Shown here piece after piece: positions 48,800 to 60,570 of a stretch of 64,000 nucleotides of DNA (position 1 is the first letter of the stretch; every line of letters begins with the position of its first letter). This stretch comes from Atherix ibis. Taxonomy: Eukaryota > Arthropoda > Insecta > Diptera > Athericidae. The translations under genes were made by a program, and so were the position numbers. Under the pieces are notes generated by a model, which searched no databases, was not told the DNA's origin, and worked only from the letters and a program-made list of their open reading frames with translations. Where the stretch lies: positions 63,733,088 through 63,797,087 of the forward strand of contig OY282610.1 in NCBI GenBank assembly GCA_958298945.1, in the 5' to 3' direction.

Positions 48800-49674
48800 G
48801 TCAGCTGACCAACTACGAAGTTGGTCTAGTTCTGCTGAATCAAGCTAACATTTCGTCTGGGCCTTTTGAATCAAATGAAAATTTGGTCTAGGAACTCTGA
48901 ATCAATCGTGAATTCAGTCTAAGTATTAGGCCTGCTTAATGAATCGGTAATTTGAACTAAAAATGCTAAATTATCCAAAAATTCGGACTAGGTATACTGA
49001 ATCGCGCGGAAATTTGGTCATGAAATGATCCACCAAACGGAAATTTTAGTATCAAAATGGATTATCTACTCAATAGACTGGGTTTTATTTACTGAGTTTG
49101 TAAAGATCTGCAGACTCAGCCAGGAATTTGCCATAGAAAATATGAATACCCGTAAATCTGATCAAGGCTTTCTGAATCAAGTGGAAATTCGACTAAGGGT
49201 TGCTGAATAAATCAAAAATTTAGTTAACTCCATTTAACAAACCGGAAATTTGGTCTAGGATTGCTGAATTATTCCGATATTTGGTCAAGTTTTACATAAT
49301 TCAATCAAAAATTCAGCCTAGGAATACTCAGTCACGCGGAAATTTGGTCATGAAATGCTGAATTAATCGGAAATTTGTTCTTAGGTTGCTGAATCAACAA
49401 AAAATTCGATCTAGATCCGCTGAATAAACTGGGAGTTTGTTAAGGTATGCTGAGTCAGCCAGGAATTTCTTCTAGGAAAGCTGAATCACCCAGAAAATTG
49501 GTCCAGGATTTCTAAATCGAATGGAAATTGGACTCAGGTCTGCTGAGTAAATCAAAAATTCAGTTAAATCCACTTAACAAAGCGGAAATTTGGTCTAGAT
49601 CTGCTGAATAAATCGGTAGCTTCGTTTGTTTTGCTCAGCCAACTGGAAATTCGGGCTCAGTCTGCTGAATAAAA
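48800..49674. repeat. 31-bp-period minisatellite, block 1
   Basis: About 27 diverged units with a strict period of 30-32 bp. Units typically run GTCTAGG, three or four variable bases, TGCTGAAT, AAAT or CAA plus variable bases, then CGGAAATTTG. A few units are fused or deleted (for example near 49060-49120). The array starts at the 12-bp palindrome GGTCAGCTGACC. No unit is an exact copy of its neighbour, so the array is old. From 48973 on it matches block 2. Confidence 0.9.
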
Positions 49675-50165
49675 GGATTGGGAGATCACAGAAAACAACG
49701 ATTGTCGAAAATCTGTTCTTAAGACTACAGTCAGTAAGAAATCGTTTCAAAACCTTCATGGAATTAAAAACAGATCTTTATCGAGTCCGACGGATCGAAA
49801 TTTCGAGCAAAATCATAGGAGATTAGTGTCCTTCAATGGCATACCTGCAAATGATACCACCAAAGACAGAGAGTGTAATTGTTTGGGGATGTTTCTCTGG
49901 AGCCCAAAGAGGATATTAAATATTTATTCTCCAATCTGATCATCAATTGAAAAGATCTTGTCATCAATTAAATTGTGAGTGTCCAGAATGCGTCGAGACA
50001 CCAATTAAAAATAATAAAGAGGCGTGAGCGTCCATAATTGCAGAATTTCTTTAAAAATTAACAAGATCAATGAAAAACCACTGCCAATCTGTCATCGATA
50101 CTAAAGGAGGTGCAACCAAATATTGAATTTACAGTATAATAATTGTGCTAATACTTTTTTTGTGA
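49660..50165 (+). mobile_element. Tc1-type transposase relic
   Basis: Abuts the minisatellite. The N-terminal part at 49674-49820 reads RIGRSQKTTIVENL, then SVRNRFKT and ELKTDLYRVRRIEIS, the second helix-turn-helix region of Tc1 transposases (GRPRKTT, then RFKT-ELKxDL). After a gap, 49855-49920 reads MIPPKTESVIVWGCFSGAQR, and 50030-50140 gives SIIAEFL..LTRSMKNHCQS with KGGATKY, the standard Tc1 C-terminus. The catalytic stretch between is deleted, with stops. Confidence 0.8.
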
Positions 50166-52449
50166 AAGAAATTGAAATGTTTTTGTAAATTTACCTTTTC
50201 AAACTTATGCCTTTTAAAAAAAACTGTTAATAATAATTATTATTTTACGAACACAAACATTTCTATTTTCAAAGATCCAAAGTGGTATGCGACCCAGCTT
50301 TATTGCACATGACCACGTCATACGATAATGTAGAAATGATGACATTAAAAATATTTTTAAAAAAAGAGGATTTTTCGATTAATTCATTGAACAACAACGA
50401 TGAATAAATACTTAAAATCTAGAAATTCTACTTCGAAAATCCGGAAAGAAGAGTTGGATAATTACGAAGAAGAAGTATGTATCACCGTTGTGACTTGCGA
50501 GATAGCCGAAGAGGTAATTTCTAGATTGTAGCCTTTGAATGTGACTGGGTAGCTGGAAGCGAATCGATATTAGAAAGTACAAGTAATTAGGAAAAAGATA
50601 TTCGAACCAATAAGGAAGAAAGCTATAGCAAAAAGTGTGTTTTGTAGACGTTTGGTGGCAGTGAACTTAGTGAATTTATGTCGAATAGAGAAACTGCTTC
50701 AAGATCTTTCTTTATTTTACAGAGGAAATAACGTGCCATTTGTGCCAAATTATTTTCTGATGATCATCAACGTGATATTTAAGCTAGTCCACAAAAAAAA
50801 TATAAAAATATGGCAGCTCGTAGCACAGTTTATCTGGACCATAAGCTAACAAAGTTAGACGAGCAAAATACTTTAACACATTCCAACCGCCGTAGAATCA
50901 CAACCGTAAACTCAACTAGTACTGACAAAACTCGAGCCCAACCACTCCAATTAATGAACCCAGGGCCACTTAAACGTTTGGGACCGAATATCTGATCTTT
51001 GATTTGTTAATTAGAGAGATTTTTTTTCAAAATTGGGGCATAGCAATAGCATCAAAACCTGTTGGACTATAATTTGAAGTCGTTGCATCTTAAAAGGTAA
51101 TTCTTTTTTAACTTATACAAAAGAGCAGGAAGAATATAAGAATCTTCACTAGGCAAAAACTAGAAAATAGTTTTTTTTAATGAGAACAATGAACTAAGGA
51201 ACAGCCTATCTTCGAATCGGAAATATTTTGATTGAATGTTCACAGCGTCTGAATCTGTTAAAAAATATTAGTTCCACCATTTGTTCTTTTCTTAATTAAT
51301 ATTTAACCAAATTTACATTTAAAAAAAAACAAAATGCACAATTAAAGGTTTACAAAACCATATGCAATTATTTGTTTGTTTGTATATATGATCCCTAAGA
51401 CATGTGCGAGGGGCCACGACCGTTTGGTGACTTTATGTTATGTGTGGGTTGGCATTGCCAGCTTCCCTAATGAAACCGGTCGATTATAGAGCATATTAGA
51501 TTCTTTTAGAATTTGTTGGATTTAGGAGCTTCACAAGAAAGAGTTAAGTCATATGAGGATTGGTGTGTTGAACGCCACAGGAATGCCACGAAGAAGGAGG
51601 TAGGAGAGGTTCATTACTAAAGGGCTAACCATGGGTAAATGCGGTATGCTCAATCTGAATTCTTATGGAAGAAACAATGATTGTGAAGTAGAATGATTTG
51701 CCCAAAGTGTTCAAAGAAATTTTCCACCATTAGTATATTCTATTCGTCTAGATGTTCGATGCTATTTGGTCAGCAGATGCGGCGATTTCTGAATAACAGT
51801 GGGTACAGGACAGTGGAGCACTTGATCAGCTTGTTGATTCTCAAAGATATCAGCACGATTTGGAAGGCAACATTTCGATTCTAAAGCTTCGATATCACAT
51901 ACAGTTGAAAACCGGGTCGCCCTATAACAATTGTTGGGCGATGAAAAAAAATGTAAACTTCGAAGTGCTAAAAACAGATTTTCGCATTTGACAGCATTTA
52001 TCGCAATATTTAAATAGAACGAAATTTCTGTAAGGCGTCGGAAAGGAGTTTTTAATTTTTCGATTGACAAAAATTCAGCTCAGAATTCAGTTGCAGTCAC
52101 TAGTCGGGGCATTAGACAGAATCTTATAAGAATTTGCCGATTAAAAGACACACCTCCCCCCAACCCTTTATGGATACAAATTGAAAACAAAACTTTGCCA
52201 ATTTAGGTAAGGATCTGCTAAGATAAGGTCAGCTACCAATTATCCTTAAAAATCTGCCATCATTTTGAGAAAAATTATTACATAAAAACTCCGTTAATCA
52301 AAAGGTGATTAAATGAAGTTTTTAAAAATGTTAGGAAGTAATGAGACTGATCTCACTGAGAGCGATCTGACGACCTCCTCCATATAGTTTGTAATTTCAA
52401 CCTCGTCCGGTAACTAAGAAATCCATAAAGCGTTACGAATAATGGAACA
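50166..52449. other. Unassigned stretch
   Basis: No gene recognised. Includes the suspected dispersed repeat at 51365-51700. Open frames at 50637-50995 and 51693-52070 have no recognisable product. Confidence 0.45.
51365..51700. repeat. Possible dispersed repeat, copy 2
   Basis: Shares ordered short blocks with 40878-41290 (see that entry). Diverged. Confidence 0.35.
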
Positions 52450-52711
52450 GTGAAATTTGCAACCTTGCCATGTGCCATAAAGTTTTGCGTTAATCTTGGT
52501 GAATCCACGAGTTTGACTTATGAAAAATTGCAACGACCCCTATGGGGAACATTACTTATCAAGAGCATAAGTTTCTAGGTGGAAGAAAGTATTTTTGGAG
52601 GGTCGAAACGACAAATCTCGCTCAGGGACGCCCTCAACAAGGAACCATTGAGGGATCTTGTGAGGTCAGACCGTCGATTAACTTTGAAGTATAAAGAAGT
52701 TGTTGAAAGGT
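52450..52711 (+). mobile_element. Mariner N-terminal relic (FLJ37770-like lineage)
   Basis: In pieces of frame it reads AIKFCVNLGEST, TYEKLQRPLWGTLL, then LRDLVRSDRRLTLKEVVER. The order IKFCVxLGK, TxEML, then (V)RDLVRSDRRLTxxE is that of the N-terminal DNA-binding part of one mariner lineage also seen at 61174-61912. It ends exactly where minisatellite block 2 begins. Confidence 0.7.
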
Positions 52712-53430
52712 CCAAAAATTCGGACTAGGTATACTGAATCACGGGGAAATTTGGTCATGAAATGATCAACCAAACGGAAGTTTTAGTATCAAAATGATTA
52801 TCTTGATTTCCAAATCAACCAAAAATTTGGCCTAGATCTACTCAATAAACTAGGTTTTATTTGCTGAGTTTGTAAAGATCTGCAGACTCAGCCAGGAATT
52901 TACTATAGAAAAGATAATTACGCGTAAATCTGATCAAGGCTTTCTGAATCAAGTGGAAATTCGACTAAGGCTTGCTGAATAAATCAAAAATTTAGTTAAC
53001 TCCATTTAACAAACCGAAAATTTGGTCTAGGAATGCTGAATTATTCCGATATTTGGTCAAGTTTTACATAATTCAATAAAAAATTCAGCCTAGAAATACT
53101 GAGTCACGCAGAAATTTGGTCATGAAATGATGAATTAATCGGAAATTTGTTCTTAGGTTGCTGAATCAACAAGAAATTCGATCTAGATCCGCTGAATAAA
53201 CTGGGAGTTTGTTAAAGTATGCTGAGTCAGCCAGGAATTTCTTCTAGGAATTCTGAATCACCCAGAAAATTGGTCCAGGATTTCTAAATCGAGGTTTGCG
53301 GAATAAATCAAAAATTCAGTTAAATCCACTTAACAAACCGGAAATTTGGTATAGATCTGCTGAATAAATCGGTAACTTTGTTTTTTCTTGCTAACCCAAC
53401 TGGAAATTTGGGCGGAGCCTGCTGAACAAA
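52712..53430. repeat. 31-bp-period minisatellite, block 2
   Basis: Aligns unit by unit with block 1 from 48973 to 49674. It keeps a unit deleted in block 1 (near 52800-52845) and lacks one present there (near 53290). Thus it is a diverged segmental duplicate, not a new array. Confidence 0.9.
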
Positions 53431-53639
53431 CCTTATTTAAGCAATTTCATAACCTCCTGGCTTAGTACCACCGAGGGCAGAAATTCTTTTAATTATACTT
53501 GCTAAAAATTATTTTAATTAAAGCACATGAAATAGATCCTCATCTAAAAGAAGTTGAAAATTTTGAACTCACAAGATTTTTCAGAAACAAAAACACAGAC
53601 ACAACTTGGACTATCACGAAGGTCCCAGAACGACAATTT

Positions 53640-54040
53640 TGGTTATCTAATGCAAGTTTTCATATAAAGTTCAAGCAGACACACTACCAGTAACGACTTG
53701 ATTTATTTCCGACAAAAAGTAGAAGAAAATCCAGATTTTATTCACAATTTGATAATGAGCGATTAAGCCTATCTCCAATAAATTGGGTGCCGCAACAGAG
53801 CCCAATATCGAACGATATCAGCGGTGGGAAACCATCCAACTCTTTCTGTGGTTCCAACAAGATGTAGCTACAGCGCATACTGCAAAGAACTCTATTAGTA
53901 ATATCTTTGGCGAACGTATTAACATTCGCATTCTCCGGATTTAATTGCTCCTGACTCTTTCCGTTGGAGATATTTGCAAGAAAAAGTGTACGTTAACCCT
54001 TTTGGTGCACATTCATTTGAAAAGATTTTTTTTATTTGGA
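53640..54040 (+). mobile_element. Tc3-like transposase relic
   Basis: Fragmentary frames: PDFIHNLIMSD..AYLQ near 53735-53780 (eroded FSDEAHF), WFQQDVATAHTAKNSISNIF near 53850-53910 (second catalytic Asp), then APDSFRWRYLQEKVYVNPFG near 53948-54008 (eroded PDLTPSDFFLWGYLKEKVY). Stops and frameshifts. Borders are approximate. Confidence 0.65.
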
Positions 54041-54119
54041 ACACTTAATTTTTGGGGCATGCCGAGTTTATTCAAGAAATCATTGATTCGATGATATATT
54101 ATTTTTTTATAATTTAATA

Positions 54120-54470
54120 ATTTTGAAGAGTGTTTTACTTTTCAAAACAGGTCGTTAAATACAGTGGTACCTTTGCATCCTTTGCACTGCCAGGTAGTAT
54201 CCGTCCTTCTTAATTTGGTGCTCTAAACAAGCGCGACACTTTTTTTGAGGATGTTCCCTGGATTTAGTTGATTTTCTCCAATAATGCCTCAGCAATATTT
54301 AATCGGAAGCAAACAATGAGTGAAATTATTTTTCTTTGGTTGCAACTTCATTCGAGAATGAACCTGTTAGATACCATCTCAATTTATATGACGTTCTGAT
54401 AAGTCAAATGTGCTCAAAGGTTTAGTAAGCCAAGAACCATTCCCCAATTAATTTTGTAGGTCATAACATT
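54120..54470 (-). mobile_element. Possible piggyBac C-terminal relic
   Basis: Minus-strand pieces read FRLNIAEALLEKI (about 54310-54270), SREHPQKKCRACLEHQIKKD (about 54255-54195), then TWQCKGCKGTTVFNDLF (about 54185-54135). The two Cys pairs in this order resemble the C-terminal Cys-rich domain of piggyBac transposases. No catalytic part seen. Confidence 0.5.
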
Positions 54471-55679
54471 TGAAATTTTGCGAAAGGTTATGGAAAATGT
54501 TTTGGAAGCAGCAAGACCGTGCAAATGTACCCCATTAATAAACTATATTTATAAGAAAATAAAAATAATATTCTCGCTTAAGTAAAAATGTTATAAAGAA
54601 TTCCAACCACAACACGTTCATTTTGGGACACTCTGCACAAAATTCGCTTCAGCATTGGTGGTAGCAATATTAGCAAGTGAAAGAAAGAAACACGATTGAC
54701 TTTAATTATTTTTAAACGCCTAAGCAACGAATTCCTGTGTAATAAAAATACAAAATAATAAATTATGTCAAGACTATTTTGGGAACATTGTTAATGATTT
54801 TTTGTTTGTAAGAACTTTCTTTGGCATTATATAATCCACAAGCTATGAATACAAAGAAGAAAGAATTAAAACTTCATATAAAGATGCGCCTCCGTTCTTA
54901 TCTGCTAAAATGGTAAACTCAATCACGTAATCGGATGACATCAAATCTTAATTCAACTCCTACCTGAGAAAAGACTTCAAAAAAAAGAATTAAACAGAAA
55001 AACGCGAATTAATAAAACAAAAAACGCTGCTTTCCTAAATGCTCACTTGTTCACACCAAAAAATATTCGCAGTGATCAATTTAATGATCAATTACGTTTC
55101 TATGATATGGTATACTCCTCGACATTCTGTTGTATCTTTCTGACATTCTAAGACTTCGTTGAAGCTCTTTTTGCTCCGTTTTATTCTATTCCACTGACTA
55201 TATTTAATATAAAGAGTTCTATTCTATTCAACTGACTATATTACAATATCGACGTGGGAATAAATTGCCGTTGTTCAAGTAATAAAACTGCAATAATTTT
55301 TGAAAATATTTTCAAAGTATTTACATATCCTAGGCATGCTAGATCATACCAATAAATATAGCCCCTTTTAAAAGAAGGATACTTTATTGCCTTTTATTTG
55401 AGTGGCATCCATAAAGCTTAGCTGGCATAAGCATGAAAGTTAATTCCACTTTCTCCCCTCGCATTAATTCGAGGTGCGCAGCAAAAACTGATACTGTTAG
55501 TGGTGTCGCACAGCTAATCGGGGAAAAAAAAGATTTTTTATTATCCTTAAAAGAGTTTATTATCCCCAGCGTTAGTTAACAATAAATATAGCGAGGTCCA
55601 TGTTACAGAGGTCCTGCTCATTTGTGTCCACAATTTTGTAAATATTTTCGTTAAAGCAAAGTGTTAGAAGCGATAAAAA
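54471..55679. other. Unassigned stretch
   Basis: No gene recognised. A 25-bp direct repeat (TTCTATTC[C/A]ACTGACTATAT) occurs at about 55183 and 55220. Confidence 0.45.
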
Positions 55680-56122
55680 AGAAGATATCGGTTCACTTTG
55701 CTTGTAAATATAATAGCTGCTGAGGCAAGGTACCCCACATTAGGATTGAAGAGTTAAAGAAAGGGAATAAACTGATGTGCATTCTTGGCGAAACGAATAT
55801 TATGGTGAAAAATAACTGGAGGAATGGAATGCAATTACCCACCTCCCGAAAAGACAGGAGACATACATTACGGCAGTGTTCTAATGAGTCCAATGCCTCC
55901 GTTATATTTTTGTCACCTGTTAATTTTATCCCTTGACTTTGTTTCCCAGCTAATAAGTGCAATGATGTTTAAGAAGCGCCTGCCCATATATTCTGGCTTG
56001 AGACGAGTATATGTGTATGCCTTAAATCAAGAACCGAATATAAAAAACTGAGACAAAATAGATTGGATTAAAAGTTACAGATAAAAGATCATTTATGAAA
56101 ATAAGAAAAAGAGTTGAAGATA
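55680..56122 (-). mobile_element. Jockey/CR1-type non-LTR element, 3' part (split by mariner)
   Basis: Continuation of 57405-58030 on the other side of the mariner. Minus-strand from 56120: STLFLIFINDLLSV, the segment that follows GVPQGSVL in reverse transcriptases, then eroded sequence, then FFNSSILMWGTLPQQLL near 55790-55710, which resembles the C-terminal LWNSLP motif of these elements. Frameshifts and stops are present. Confidence 0.7.
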
Positions 56123-57404
56123 ACAGTTCGGCTGAAAAGTTTATAAGGTTGACGTCTAGATGGCGCCTCTTGCAAAAATCTACTTAATTATAACAAAGCA
56201 CCGTCCTTCAAATGATTCTTGTCAAAATTTGACAGCAATCGCTCGATTGGTTCGTGAGATCTAGCATTTTGAGTGAAGCAACTTTTGTTATTGAAAAAAA
56301 AATGGATAAAGACGAATTTCGTGTATTGATAAAGCATTGCTTTTTGATGAAAAAAAGTACGGTGGAAACCAAAGCATGGTTTGACAAACGTTATCCGGAC
56401 TCTGCTCCAGCTATTTCAACTGTGAAATATTGGTTTCGTCAATTTCGAACTGGTCGTACGAGCACAATTGATGCAGAACGCAGTGGACGTCCAAAAGAGG
56501 TGGTTACGGCAGAAAACATCAAAAAAATCCACAAAATAATTTTAAATGACAGTAAAGTGAAGTTGAGCGAGATAGCTGAGACTCTGAAGATATCGAAAGA
56601 GCATGTTGGACATATCGTGCATGAATATTTGGGCATGCGAAAGCTGTGTGCAAAATGGGTGCCGCGCGAGCTCACTGTGGACCGAAAACAACAACGTGTT
56701 GATGATTCTGAGCAGTGTTTGGAGCTGTTAAAGCACAATAAACCCGAATTTTTGCGTCGATATGTGACAATGGATGAAACATGGCTCCGTCACTACACTC
56801 CAGAGTCCAATCGGCAGTCGGCAGAGTGGAGAGCGAGCGACGAACCGAATCCAAAGCGCGGAAAGACGCAACAGTCGGCTGGCAAGGTGATGGCGTCTGT
56901 ATTTTGGGATGCGCATGGTATAATATTCATTGACTATCTCCAGAAGGGACAGACGATCAACAGCGAATATTATATAGCGTTATTGGATCGTTTGAAGAAA
57001 GAAATCGCTAAGAAACGGCCTCATTTGAAGAAGAAAAAAGTGTTGTTTCACCAAGACAATGCACCGTGTCACAAGTCGATGAAAACGATGGTCAAACTCA
57101 ATGAATTGGGCTACGAATTGCTTCCCCATCCACCGTATTCTCCAGATCTGGCCCCCAGCGACTTTTTCCTGTTTGCAGACCTCAAGAGAATGCTCGCTGG
57201 CAAGAAATTTAAGACCGATTCCCGAAACTGAGGCCTATTTTGAGGCAAAACCGAAAGAGTACTATAAAAATGGTATCGAAAAGTTGGAAGATCGCTATAA
57301 TCGCTGTATCGCCCTCGAAGGCAACTATGTTGAATAATTAAAATGAATTTTGCAAAAAAAAATATTTTTGCTGTGTTATCTTATAAACTTTTCAGCCGAA
57401 CTGT
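56123..57404 (+). mobile_element. Nearly complete mariner (vertumnana/cecropia-like type)
   Basis: 1282 bp with imperfect inverted ends of about 24-28 bp (ACAGTTCGGCTGAAAAGTTT at 56123; mirrored to 57404) and TA target duplications at 56121-56122 and 57405-57406. It carries one transposase gene. It sits inside a jockey/CR1-type reverse transcriptase in antiparallel orientation, so it is younger than that element. Confidence 0.95.
56302..57337 (+). pseudogene. Mariner transposase with one frameshift
   Basis: ATG at 56302 (MDKDEFRVLIKHCFLMKKST), after the A-rich run; the open frame extends upstream only through a non-ATG start. It shows two helix-turn-helix modules (STVKYWFRQFRTG; KLSEIAETLKISKEHVGHIV), the linker motif WVPRELT and catalytic motifs TMDETW (first Asp), FHQDNAPCHK (second) and YSPDLAPSDFFLF (third), i.e. 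D,D34D. The main frame ends at TGA 57229-57231 after GKKF. The next frame supplies ETEAYFEAKPKEYYKNGIEK to NYVE and TAA at 57337. So there is a small deletion with frameshift at about 57205-57225. All catalytic residues are intact. The usual length is about 345 residues. Inactive as it stands, but otherwise well preserved. Confidence 0.92.
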
Positions 57405-58030
57405 TAGAACTGAACCCTGGGGAACACCAGTATTTATTTGATGGTAGGTCCCAATCCATCTGTGGAGGTAATTGTCGCAGCAAAGTGAAGAGTGTGCCAT
57501 CAAATCACCAGTGGTTTTATTGATACAGAAACCATATTTACGGTCACTGAGAGAGGAGTTTCTTAGTGTTTCAATGACCTTAGAAGAAGAGTTTCTTAGA
57601 GCGTGTTTCCATGACCTTTGGAAAGAAGAAACGGTCATGGAAACATACTCTAAGGAGTTTATTAGTGTTTCCATGACCTTTGGAAAGAAGGAACGTTAGT
57701 GCAATGGGTCCGGCAATTGAAGGAGGAAGAGGACTTTCCTGTTTTTTTGGAATTGGTTGAACAAATGCTGTTTTCCATCTATACGGAAAAATTGCAGAAG
57801 AAAAGGTAGAATAACACCTCTTCAGAACTTTGAGCTATATACCATCCGGACCAGTGGATTTTTGTATATCAAGATCTCTGAAGACTCTTCCCATAGAAAA
57901 TTCAACGCGCTCCAATACAAACGGTGGTAAGGTACAATCTGAAAAAGAGGAAGATGCAGAACAAATTGGCCTTATCTTTTGAGCCGGCAACTGAAGTTTC
58001 ATTAGAAAGGATGAACAGGAGGAATTTTTG
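57405..58030 (-). mobile_element. Jockey/CR1-type reverse transcriptase, 5' part (split by mariner)
   Basis: Minus-strand pieces in order: KDKANLFC and CTLPPFVLERVEFSMGRVFR (about 57990-57890), IQKSTGPDGI (about 57870), WKTAFVQPIPKKQES (about 57770-57725), SLSDRKYGFCINKTTGDLMA (about 57560-57500), then INTGVPQGSVL (about 57437-57405). This is the usual order of the finger and palm blocks. Between PIPKK and LSDRKYGF the sequence is expanded by imperfect repeats of GAGTTTCTTAGTGTTTC and CATGACCTTTGGAAAGAA at 57555-57695, one unit inverted. Stops present. Confidence 0.82.
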
Positions 58031-60570
58031 ATGCTTTTTAATGTTAATTTTCAAGAATCGAATACGGAACAGAAAAATAAACTAGCAATTAAATTAAAAC
58101 CGACTAAATTGAAAGGTTTCAGCTACCGTTTTATGTTATTCATAATAAACGGATTAACTCTATAATGATTAATTCTACAAAATTAATTTAAAAAAAACTA
58201 AAAAAAAGGAAGCAAGTGCTAATAATTATGTAACGTTCATGTAACACCAATCACCACCATTGAATAACTTCTCAACTTGGAAGGGTACTCACATGAACGT
58301 TAGACCAACTGTTACTAAGTAACACTTAATATTTTTACTGATGATTATTCATCAGTTGCACTCATGCAATTCTAGTAGGTAGCCAATCAACCAACCTTCC
58401 AACTAATTTGATTATAAATAGTAAATTCTTCGACTCAAACCCAAGTCCAAGAATTTTCATCTTCTCTACAGGTGAGGAGTAACAGTGAGCAAAAACAGGT
58501 GTACAGAAAGACAACAAAGCACATAAAAAAATAGTCCATCAAACAAACTAAAACTGAAAAGATAAACATGTTGGTACAGACAGTCATACCGGTTTTTAAT
58601 CTTGTTAATCTTCTGGTATTTTTCTCATTTTGTTCTCTCCTTGCATACGAGATTGGGATTCTGGACCATAGTTTCTGTCCTCTTGCATGATCACCGTTCC
58701 CAAATGCCATCATCCATCCTGGCTCAAGACGTGCTATGCTCTACGCTAGAAATATCCACTCTACCTTTTGGTAAGTTCACGTTCTTAACCACAATTGTGT
58801 CACCACATCGATTATAGATTCTGTAAACGAAGAGGTAAATAACCAGAAAGAACTCGACGTCCTTGACGAATACTTTCTCTTCTTGGCTAGGTATTCCCTT
58901 CAGATCCTGTCTGATTCGTTTGCTAACAAGAAACAATCCCATTTAATCGCGTTATTTGTTATTGGAATGGTTGAGTCTTTGTCGCCATTATCAACAAAAA
59001 CGACATCAATAATTTTACTGCTTTTGATTTTCCTTCTTTGGGTTTCACTCACAAACAAACTATTGATTATTATTGCAAAGACCATATAAGAAATATCCAC
59101 CAACTGATTAACTGCTACTAAATATGGGATGAGAATGAATTTATAAAAATAATTGCCGGGATTTAATTTCTAGAGTTCTACGTGTACCAGAGAATATTGA
59201 CCGCAATCATAAGAAAATAGTTTGCGATTAAAACAATTTTAAAAAAAAAAACATGACAAAAATTAAATTAAATTCAAATAAAATTGAATAAAATTTATGA
59301 CGTAACAAAATATACCAAATACTTTTGAAAGAATAGTGTTGAATGACTTATTTCCCGTGTGACTTTGTTAAATCAGTATTACAGTTATCGATAGTATCAA
59401 ATATTGCCTTTCTCATTATGGCTGTAGATCTCATTGGAAGAAAGTCCTTTGGCACGTTCTTAAAAAGAATTTTCCGGTAATGCAATATTAAACAGATATT
59501 TCTATGACGCAAAGTGTATTACTGTTAAATGGGGTACTTTTGGAGGCATCATTCTACATTTCTCACTGAAAATACCCTTTCTACTTCGTGTACCAATCGA
59601 ACACCATTCGACACGATCATTGCATGGTAAAATTATTCTGTGTACATTTACCCAAAAACAAATAAAGATAATAAAAACTGAATTATTTGAACGATCTTGG
59701 AACAAGTTAATGTTATGGACTTAACCCCATAAAAACTAGATAAAAATCTTTCAAAGAAGCTGAAATTAAATGCGGACAATCACTTTCAGGCTTGTTTAAA
59801 AACAAAAGCAGACAAATAACTTGCAACTAACATATTTACGATAGGACAGCATATAGCGCAGTGTAGCAGCACATGAACCTAATATGAGAACATGCACATG
59901 CACATGCACATGCAATTTCATTGCATTTAAATAAAATACTAACATTAACTTTGGCGTCTTTGTATGAGCGCGTCTTGTCTGGACTGAATTAATTTCACTA
60001 CAATTGTTGTCTCAGCATCATATAAGGTAATATGTGAAACGAAGACTTTTCAAGTTCAATTACTTTTCATAGTTTATACGGTATTCAATAATTTTTCGAA
60101 ATATTTACGCATAAAAAAAATGTCAGAAATATTTGAAATGATTCAATATCACCTCAAACCGCTTTGTTTTAATGCAAGAGTAGCTACCAGTTAGAATTCA
60201 ACTTTGTGATAATATACAGACTCAATCGCCCTATAATAATACCGTATAATATTGATATAAGAGGAAGCCAAAAGATCACAAATTTATACACTATAGCTAC
60301 GAGTAGGATAACACTACGAGTAGGCAATTCGTTTAAGAGCAGTGAGCGAAATAAATGACGACAAAATATTCGAGAGCAAAGATTAACGATACTAATTAAG
60401 ATATATCAAAACTCTCTATTTGTACATAGAGTGTAGAGTGGCGAGCAAAAAAATATTTGCAAGAATGTGTATGAAAGAGATCAACGGTGAGAGAGAGAGT
60501 AATGTAATTATGGTCAGAGTAATAGAAGCATTATACGTGAGAGTAATAAGGATAATTTTTTTTCTTTTTT
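58031..60570. other. Unassigned stretch
   Basis: No gene recognised. Minus-strand frames at 58435-58713, 58724-58942 and 59502-59705 look partly protein-like (for example NRCGDTIVVKNVNLPKGRVD) but match no family I know. A (CATGCA)n tract lies at 59891-59914. Confidence 0.4.
59891..59914. repeat. (CATGCA)n microsatellite
   Basis: Four near-perfect six-base units, CATGCACATGCACATGCACA and onward. Confidence 0.85.

Noticed and set aside
48800..53430. CRISPR-like regular 31-bp periodicity
   Set aside because: The repeats are back to back with no spacers, diverged from each other, and in an insect genome; it is a minisatellite.
58724..58960. Possible LTR-retrotransposon or gene exon on the minus strand
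   Set aside because: The frame looks partly protein-like but no conserved motif could be named, and no LTR pair was seen.
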